From Isoetes taiwanensis (lineage: Eukaryota; Streptophyta; Lycopodiopsida; Isoetales; Isoetaceae): a stretch of 64,000 nucleotides of DNA. The stretch covers positions 1,605,467 to 1,669,466 of the forward strand of contig JAJEKV010000017.1 of the NCBI GenBank assembly GCA_021234155.1, read 5' to 3'. The position numbers and the translations under genes are program-made. Positions within the stretch are counted from its first letter, which is position 1; every line of letters begins with the position of its first letter. Under the pieces are notes generated by a model. That model was given only the letters and a program-made list of their open reading frames with translations. It was not told where the DNA came from and made no database searches. Below, in pieces: positions 57,240 through 64,000 of the stretch.

Positions 57240-57830
57240 GACCTTACCCAAGAAAGAGCGGTCTCCTTGATATTGGCTGGTGCTTGAGCCTTGAGCACAA
57301 TAACCCATTTTGGCGTGATCTGTGGTGATACCGCTTTGGCCGACAACATGGCCTAACGTAACACCGTGAGGTGACGCAAAAGGTGCATTTCTCGATTGAG
57401 ACTAATGCCTGACTCATCACATTTCTCGAAGACGAAGTTCCACTTATCCAAATGGTCAGCCATGGAACCAGAGGCGAGAAGTCATCGTGAAAAATTTGCA
57501 AGAAGGGATTTTCCTTCATGAAATCATGAAAACCGAGAGCATGATGCGCTTGAAACGTTGATGGAGAGTTTGATAATCCAAAAGGAACCACCTTGTAGGC
57601 AAAAAGTGCCTACCGGGGTGGTGAAAGTAGTCTTGAGTTGATCGAGATTCTTTGATTGAGATCCGATTGTAGCCAAAAAACCATCCATGAAGGAGTACAT
57701 CTCATGTCCAGCCACTTCTTCCGTAACTTGGTCCGTGAAGGGAAGTGGAAAATGATCACGCCCGCGGGCCTGATTGAGTTTCCTGTAGTCCACAATGCAC
57801 GCCGATCTTACCATTGTGTTTGAGGGCAAT
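57240..57830 (-). pseudogene. Gypsy reverse transcriptase, broken
   Basis: The minus strand shows CIVDYRKLNQA (near 57780), HFPLPFTDQV (near 57740), YSFMDGF (near 57700), VPFGLSNSPSTFQ (near 57580) and the active-site box as FLQIFHDDFSP (near 57475-57505). There the family has Y-V/L-D-D, so the first two box residues are F and H. Several frame changes break it. Confidence 0.9.
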
Positions 57831-57862
57831 GACGATGGGGCTCACCCATTCAATGTTTGACC

Positions 57863-58340
57863 TCATAGATCAAACCCGCAAAGAAGGAGTTTGTCAATTT
57901 CCGCCTTTGACGCGATCACGTAAATTAGGGTTGAGCCGGCATCGCCGCTGCTAAACCGGTCGCATCGATTTTGGTAGGAATGGTGAGTTCCCCAAGCTTT
58001 GTTGATTCCCCAAGATCTCGTAACTCCAGCGAAAAATGTGTTTGAATTTTTGAATAGCCTTGACGGCCCCGCTACGATAAGGGGCCGGAAGATTTGCAAA
58101 GAATGCGACAAAGTTGATTGTTGCCCACGCCCACAATCTCGACTTTTGGAGTCCGAATATGGGGTATTACTTCAAAGATCCCGACAATGTGTGCAGGAGG
58201 TTGGAGCATAACCGATGCGCGGCACTTTGCGCGGTGAAAAAGAGGGGTTGCTCGAAGCCATCATCAGCCAGAGGTTGCTTCATGACAGCGTGTACATCAA
58301 CAGAGTATGGTCCCGTTCAAGAGTCATTTCTCCCCAAGGA
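57863..58340 (-). pseudogene. Decayed pol linker between protease and reverse transcriptase
   Basis: Short minus frames such as 57863-58111 (KNSNTFFAGVTRSWG, matching the usual F.WS...M.GI lead-in poorly) lie here. No separate gene. Confidence 0.5.
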
Positions 58341-58860
58341 TCAGCATATTCGGTAGGATGACAGAGGCGGTGTCCCGTGGTGCCCGAACTTGATAAATAT
58401 TCGAGGAGCCCGAACTTGATAAATATTCGGAGTGGTTCCGAGAGAGAGGGTTCCGCGATGTTCAACGTAAATGATCCCGCCTCGCTTGCAAGTCCATGGT
58501 GGCATTGAGATGACCATCGCGATGACTAACCGTCCGTGGGCCCAAGAATGGATACTCTTGGCCCGGCGGAGAAAAGGTCCGCCGACCAACATTTCATAGT
58601 CACCGATCTTCGCCAGCCTTTCCAAACTCCAAATTCCATGGGGAAGCCGGAGATCACCGGATGTTGATGTGAAGAAGAGGTGTGACGCCTTTGAGGTCGC
58701 GCGGATATGGCCATTAGCCAACTTGATGTCATATGGGGCACGAAAGAGTTGTGTGATGCCCATTTGTTTGGCGAGTTTATCCGCGGATGAGATTGACCGC
58801 GCTACCTCCATCTATTTGAACATGGTTGACTTGCCGATTACCCACCGCGGCATGGACCGT
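58341..58860 (-). pseudogene. Gypsy aspartic protease, broken
   Basis: The minus strand has NHVQIDGGSAVNLI at about 58790-58830, followed after a frame change by SADKLAKQMG and then YDIKLANGH. The active-site triplet is DGGS in place of the usual D-S/T-G, a variant seen in some plant retrotransposon proteases. It precedes reverse transcriptase as expected. Confidence 0.8.
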
Positions 58861-59830
58861 GGGTGTAGAGGTAGCCACAGCCCCAACTAAAACAGCTTGG
58901 GAGTGGTAACCGGTCCTTGAGAGCGTGACGAAGTTTCAAAATGGTTGCCAAGCTTAAAGGAATTTTGATCTTGGCTAGCTCCTCTTGGAGTTCTAAAGGC
59001 ACATGAGAAAAAGGATCCGCCGGGTTCCACCGGTGCCGGAGTGCGGGTAGTGAAGTGAAGCAAAGAACTTTTTGAGTAAGTCAACCTCTCGCAGCAATAT
59101 TGGGATACGCCCGAGAGCCGGGAGGTTGAGATGTGGAAGGTGTATCTTGTCTTTGTTGAGCTCGGTGGTGGCATGAACATTTGCCAATGTGCGGCCTTCA
59201 AAGCTTGCATGAGGTTCAAAATGCTTTGGCTTAACTTTTTGGCATGACATGTGGCATGAGCTTCTCCAAGTCAGTGCAAAGTGAACCTTTTTTCGCCCCT
59301 CATGAGGAATGGTGTCAACCGCAAAGGCAGGTTGCGCGCCATTCGAATAATGGTCAAGGGACGCGGATGCCTTGGTCCGGGCGGAAACTAAACCAACCCA
59401 ATTTGACTACCTGGACCGGAGGATTAAGTGCCCGAAAAATTTCCTCCTCGCGCTTGTTGATCCACCGAGGTTGATTTGTCGGAGCTGGTTGATAGCGCGG
59501 ATTGCCGAGGCGCTTTGGTGGCTTCTTAAGAACTGGTCTCGGCCTTGTTTGCCATTAGCAATCCAGAGTTGGTAAGCCGTGAGGCGACCGATGTGGTCTG
59601 ATTTGTGCCGTGAAGTCGCACCTGAACTTGTGGAAGTTGAGGACACGCCGTGGTGGTATGACCCCATTCTTGACGCGATAACACCGAGCTTTAGAAGGAT
59701 CAAAAGGAGTACGTGGGTTGGGTCCCCGCTGTTGCTCCCGCTTGGTGATAGAGTTGAGTGGGTTGCACCGGGCGGTGGGTCACGATAGTGCGATTGTTGC
59801 CGAGGTGTGGTTTGCACTTGATAAACCATT
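58861..59830 (-). pseudogene. Gypsy region between gag and protease
   Basis: Broken minus frames with no clear motif (for example 59407-59988 carries S/T-rich runs). It probably encodes the gag C-terminus and a spacer. Confidence 0.5.
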
Positions 59831-61150
59831 TTGTTATGAACGGTGGGGATGAGTGCGAAAGTGCACTCTTCCGCGGGCATGATTGCACATGTTGCATCGC
59901 TTGCAATGAGGTGGGCCATTGGTGGAGTTGCACTCATTTGCCAAATGGCCTTGGTATTTGCAAATATGGCACCAGATCCGATCAACATGGATTAGCGTGT
60001 TGAGGCTGAAATGTACCCCCGGGAACCATGATGTGGAATGAACGGAGCTCTTGAAGAGCCACGCCGGGAGGAAACATTGATCGAAAGTGATTGACAAGGT
60101 CGATAGCCCGCTCCAAAGTCTTGGGACGCAGTATTCACCATGAGTCGAATAGCCGGAGGAAGTCCTTGGAGAAACCGCACCAAAATCCGCTCGCTTGGGG
60201 TACTCCTTGAGCTTACTTAGCGTAATGTGAAGTCGATCCGAAAAATCCCCGCAGACTGCGGGCTCTTGTTGAAGTTCATTGAGTTGCTTGAGATGAAGTT
60301 GATCATCATCCGCGGTCCCATAATGAGACGTAAAAGCAGCCGCGATTTCACCGCCTTTGTTTCCAATGGCTTTTTGTTGGACATGAGCCATTGATGAGGA
60401 GAGCCACGCAGGTGGTGGAAAAGATGTGGAATTTCAGTTGAGGTTGCGATGACCATTTAGGACAGCTAGAGCCTCAAATTCTTCCATGTGGGCCCCGAGC
60501 ACTTTGGTCTAAGGGTTTGCCTTCGTGTTGCCAAAGGTGGATAAGTCAGCTTCAGTCCGAAAGGTAGATGTGAAAGTGCTTGGCTGGACAGAAACAAGAT
60601 AGTGAGGATATTGAGGTTGAGGTGGATGTGGCATGGTGCCCGGCGACCCCGGCGAAGGGGTGATCAGGGTTGAGGAACCGGGTTGCTTGAGCATTGGTTT
60701 TGAGATCCGTGAAGGTTGTAAACAGAAGGGCAAAGTGGGAAATGTAGGGAAAGGATATTCATGGGTAGGCTAAAAGAGACTTGTGGATATCCTTGCCCAC
60801 CCGGGAGATGATGGTTGTGAAGGAAGAGGCGATGGCCCGGAAGAATGATGGATGTAGGCATGTTCAGTGTATGAAAGTACGGGTTGAGAAGGTTGAGCCC
60901 CGATAGGGCTCCCGATAGTGATAAGGTGACCGAGGTTGTGAGCAATGTTTGCACGCTTGGGGCGGGAACCGGACGGTGACAGACACGAGGGGTTGGTGGC
61001 GCTCGACTCGAGCCCTAGACCGAAGATGGCCTCCCTCTATGTCATAAGCAGATCCATACATGTCGCCGTAATGCTTCCCTCGACGCCGATGGCGCCCAAG
61101 CGAGAGGCCGCCTAAGAAAGGAGTTCTTCCGGGCGTGAAATTTCTGGACA
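59831..61150 (-). pseudogene. Gypsy gag, with zinc knuckle, broken
   Basis: Gag forms the particle and binds RNA. The minus strand (60391 down) shows QLHLKQLNELQQEP and DRLHITLSKLKEYPKR, consistent with the retrotransposon gag core. Then the knuckle CHICKYQGHLANEC (59930-59971; CX2CX4HX4C) and, next to it, CKRCNMCNHARG (near 59895), a second C-rich motif. The N-terminal part is proline-rich (60509-60954). The frame changes several times; no start is supported. Confidence 0.82.
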
Positions 61151-61186
61151 CGCATATGGCTTACATGTAAGAAAGTAGGATGGAAT

Positions 61187-61203
61187 CATCGCATCGGGCG
61201 CGT
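61187..61203 (-). other. Candidate primer-binding region of the gypsy element
   Basis: Directly inside the 5' LTR the minus strand reads ACGCGCCCGATGCGATG. It resembles the TGGCGCCCG-type tRNA primer sites of some plant gypsy elements but lacks the leading TGG, so it may be decayed. Confidence 0.4.
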
Positions 61204-61771
61204 TGTTTGGGGTCCGGGTTTGGAAACTTCGAAGACAGCCCTCTCGGAGGACCCGGGATCTAACAGAGAGTCCGGGACTATGTCACGCGGATTTGCAAGA
61301 AGAGAAGAAGAAGAAGAAAACGTAACAAATGAGAGGAAAATGATAAGCTTCCTTGATATCAATGATGAACATACATGAGCTCTCGCAATAGAGAGAAGAA
61401 CCGAAGGAGACAAGACTCAAAACTCATCTAGAACTCATGTGCGAAGCTCTAGTCATATATATAGTACAATGGCCTTGGGCCCAATATAGACACACTGACC
61501 GGGATCTCTGCAGCCGACTCGAAGGAGGCCTGATTTGCAGGAATGTATGCGCCTCTTGAAGTGCCTAGAATCATGCCGACGCCGACGCGTTGGATGGACG
61601 GCCACTTGTCTCGAAAGCAAATGCCTTTGATAGGTTTTGATCAAGTGGGTCTGCTGCTTGGTCTTCTCGCTAGCCTTTGATGGCTGACCCGCGGGCCGAT
61701 CGAGGATCCTTGAGCTTGACCTCGTCCGTCAGATGCATGAATAGTCCCGTACCGTGAGGCAATGACTAACA
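61204..61771 (-). repeat. 5' LTR of the gypsy element
   Basis: 568 bp, partner of 50882-51452. The TATATATAG stretch lies at 61456-61464. Small indels separate the two LTRs (for example CACGCGGGATTT against CACGCGGATTT). Confidence 0.95.
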
Positions 61772-61776
61772 AGGAG

Positions 61777-62112
61777 CTTACAAAATCGCCGCGGGCTTAT
61801 GCCGGAAGTCGCTCGAATCTTTCGCCCTCCGGCTGCCAAGACCCGATAGAAGTATGCATCTGATAACCTCCACTGCGGTACACTTAGTCCCTCGAAATGT
61901 AAAATTTCGAATTAGTGTTTGGGCGGGCTAAAGATGGCCGTGCTGTACCGTTCGCCCGCTTTTTTCCCTTGAATGATTGAATGTCCTTAATTTCAAATTT
62001 AAGAACACATTGGAACCTGTTTTTTACGTGTAGTCCCAAAATCACAAAGTTCCGGAAGAGCCTAAGTTTAGAAGGGAATTCAAGCAGCAAGAGACAGTGC
62101 CAGCATCAAGAC
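61777..62112. other. Region between gypsy element and next gene
   Basis: Presumed upstream or 5' leader sequence of the gene at 62113. No TATA box I would stand by. Confidence 0.4.
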
Positions 62113-63326
62113 ATGACGACTCCAACAAAGAAGCGGGGCGCCGGATCGGAGCCGAGTTCTAATGGAACGAAGGAAAGAAAGACTATGCCTCCCGGTAAGC
62201 TCTCAATTTTGATTCGATTCATCTAGCTGTTCTGACGATATTTTAGCCTTACAGTATTTACGGCAGAGATACTCATCATTACTGGTAGAACTCCATACTT
62301 CGTCCTTGAAGGATTGGAGATAGAGCTGCTGGACTGCGGATTGCTGGTGGTATGTCGAAGTAACATCTTGTGGGAAAGAGAAAGATTTGTTCCTTTGGCA
62401 AAGGGATAAAAAAAGTTCTGGGGACAAGTATAAGAAGGTCGGTGTGGTCCTCTCGGTTGCTGCCCCAAATACAAGACATCTTACTTTGCATGTGAAACAC
62501 ATGTTGAAGGGTAAATTTTACCGTACCAAGAAATTATCTGTCTCCAATTATTCTTCTACATCAATGAGCAAGGCCAAGGGGACTGACAAAAGGCCGGCAC
62601 TGCTAAATTGCTAGAACTTGGGCTGGAAGGATTTGGAAGGGATGAAGGAGGCCGGAACGTTTACATCAAGTGAGAGAGAAGCTTTTTAACACAGAGAACT
62701 TCACATCCGACGTGCTTAAGACTTTAAAGCACTCAACAGTTACGAAGGATACCGTTGAGAGGGAGAAAACTCCTGAGAAGAGTGCAAGTGTAGAAACTGA
62801 AAGCACTCCAGAGGATTCAGATGTAGAAGATGACGAAATGGTAGACTCCCAGTTCTTGGATCTAGATGACCAGATAAAGAAGTCACAGTGGGGGGCCCAA
62901 AAGATGGAGTGCCTGGCTCAATTTTATCCACTGGGGATTGGCCACAAGTTGCTGCTAGACATAAGACAGTTGAAGGTTTGCACTGGTGATGCGGTCCAAT
63001 TTAATCTAGCTCACATACTAGAGATTCTAAACCTCATGGTGCGTCATCCCGTTGCGGATCTAATGCCTGCAGACGTTATACCATTCAGCAGAGCTACAGG
63101 TGAGTTGTTCAGGTGGACCACTGAGGAAGACCTGAAGGGCAAAGATGTGAGGTTCTGGATTGTGGATGGTCAGCATTCAGTGAGAGCAGCACAAGTGTTG
63201 CAGATAGAAAAGGAGGTCCCACAAAGTATTAAGGATCGGTAGTCCAAACGGGAGTGCAGAGTTCTCTCAGTGGATACACCACCCACCGAGCTCGCCAGCA
63301 TTAGCCACTGTCAGAATACAATAGTA
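62113..63326 (+). pseudogene. Spliced gene of unknown function with a VDGQHS motif, broken
   Basis: Exon 1 (62113-62194) starts at ATG, encodes a basic MTTPTKKRG segment and ends at GTAAGC. A 60-bp intron ends TTACAG. Exon 2 (62255 on) joins in phase and reads EILIITGRTPYFVLEGLEIE and NILWERERFVPLAKG. A frame change near 62400 gives GVVLSVAAPNTRHLTLHVKH, a stop and another change occur near 62610-62690, then LAQFYPLGIGHKLLLDIRQL and RFWIVDGQHSVRAAQVLQ (near 63150). A TAG at 63240 is followed in frame by VDTPPTELASISHCQNTI. The motif I.DGQH...A recalls ParB/DGQHR-type proteins, but I do not recognise the family. The donor GTAAGT at 63327 fits. Confidence 0.65.
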
Positions 63327-63857
63327 GTAAGTGCCAGCTACATAAGGTATTTTTTTTGTCCATGCACCAGGGCGATTCTCGACTCGCGAGTCGAGAAAGA
63401 CCCCGCATCCTCTGTTTTCTGTCTTCCTCCGTGTATTCTCGACTCACGAGTCGAGAATACTAAGAAATTTTAATTTACTGCTATACAGAGGCCTCCTTCC
63501 ACTTCAGGACTTTCTCGACTCGCGAGTCGAGAAAGGCCCTGCATCCTCTTGTTTTTGCCTTGATCCGAAGTTTCTCGACTCGGGAGTCGAAAATACCCAT
63601 AATTTTTAATTTACTGCTACACAAAGGCCCCCTTCCACTTGAGGACTTTCTCGACTCGCGAGTTGAGAAAGGTCCGGCATCCTCTTTTTTTTGTCTTTCT
63701 CTGGGTATTCTCGACTCATGCAGAGGCCTCCTTGCAGTTGGAGGCTTTCTCGACTCGAGAGTCGAGAAAGCCCCCCACCCTCTATTTTCTCTCTTCCTCT
63801 AGGTATTCTATATGTACTCTTCCCATGTTCTGACATAGTTCCATTTATTCATTGCAG
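63327..63857 (+). other. Probable intron holding palindromic repeats
   Basis: Bordered by GTAAGT (63327) and TTCATTGCAG (63848-63857). It holds six or more copies of TCTCGACTCGCGAGTCGAGA-type palindromes (near 63377, 63440, 63512, 63572, 63648, 63747), separated by C/T-rich runs such as CCCTGCATCCTCT. The same palindrome family fills the satellite at 32.4-35.4 kb. Frames across it are not genes. Confidence 0.75.
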
Positions 63858-63935
63858 CGCATATCCTGATCAGATCATACATGCTCGACAACAGTGGGTT
63901 GTCCTCAGCGGTCTAAAGGAAACATGGCTTCCTTA
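63858..63935 (+). pseudogene. Last visible exon of the unknown gene
   Basis: Reads YPDQIIHARQQWVVLSGLKE and TWLP, then TAG at about 63934. It is not in phase with the end of exon 2 as I place the borders, so either a border is wrong or the gene is damaged. Text to 64000 continues protein-like in another frame. Confidence 0.45.
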
Positions 63936-64000
63936 GACAAGTGGAAGACCTTCGAGAAACTATGCAGATATGTTCTTCTGGAAGGCCAGGAAGATGATGA

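Larger units (their letters stand above)
50877..61776 (-). mobile_element. Ty3/gypsy LTR retrotransposon, minus strand, decayed
   Basis: The 5-bp duplication AGGAG is at 50877-50881 and 61772-61776. LTRs are 50882-51452 and 61204-61771, both starting TGTT and ending AACA. On the minus strand the order is 5' LTR (right), primer-site region (about 61187-61203), gag with CCHC, protease, reverse transcriptase, RNase H, integrase (gypsy order), an extra 3' ORF, polypurine tract (51453-51464) and 3' LTR (left). All ORFs are broken. The LTRs differ at many positions including indels, so it is not young. Confidence 0.95.

Overview
This window is intergenic DNA from a land plant. It is a nest of transposable elements, satellite repeats and broken gene pieces, with no gene that reads intact from start to stop. 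A plant origin is suggested by a plant-type L1 LINE, a Helitron with a Pif1-like helicase, a Mutator-like element with a 9-bp target duplication, a Ty3/gypsy element with a plant-transposon-protein ORF, a pentatricopeptide-repeat (PPR) fragment, and exons resembling the plant VAN3-binding/FORKED-like (DUF828) family. The PPR style and element mix make a seed-free vascular plant (fern or lycophyte) my best guess, but this is inference.

Layout. Positions 1-2448 hold small inverted-repeat elements. At 2449-9190 a non-autonomous Mutator-like element (9-bp duplication TTAAATCTA) is split by a 5.7-kb L1-type LINE (3362-9042, 14-bp duplication, poly-A tail), whose two ORFs carry stops and frameshifts. 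At 9709-12191 lies a small LTR element on the minus strand with a tRNA-Met-type primer site. At 14875-17567 (minus) is a decayed RNase-H-fold transposase. A Helitron runs from 17805 to 22991 (A/T insertion point, hairpin, CTAG end), with its own internal insertion or deletion.

From about 23 kb to 50 kb the structure is deeply nested. A unit of about 2.3 kb (X-Z-S) containing palindrome-rich satellite is tandemly duplicated (23.1-35.4 kb). The first copy carries an 8.4-kb insertion. The second copy's satellite is split at 35432-50025 by a 14.6-kb CACTA-like element (TIR CACAAGGCCCCCAAAAT, duplication ATC). That element carries genomic pieces of a VAN3-binding-like gene and a PPR gene. The VAN3-like exon is itself split by a 7.2-kb insertion (38583-45773).

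The 8.4-kb and 7.2-kb insertions belong to the same unusual family and are the most interesting thing here. Each is flanked by CATT. Each is built as head - 1-kb arm - tail - CATT - head - 6 to 7-kb arm - tail. The long arms are strongly purine-rich on the plus strand and show no plausible coding sequence. In both cases the empty site can be read: one from a duplicated copy of the target, the other because the interrupted exon closes in frame. I cannot assign the family to a known class.

At 50882-61771 a gypsy LTR retrotransposon (AGGAG duplication, about 570-bp LTRs) lies on the minus strand with remnants of gag, protease, reverse transcriptase, RNase H and integrase. It has an extra 3' ORF and a possible antisense ORF. 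The window ends with a spliced but broken gene of unknown function (62113-63935), whose last intron is filled with the same 20-bp palindrome found in the satellite.
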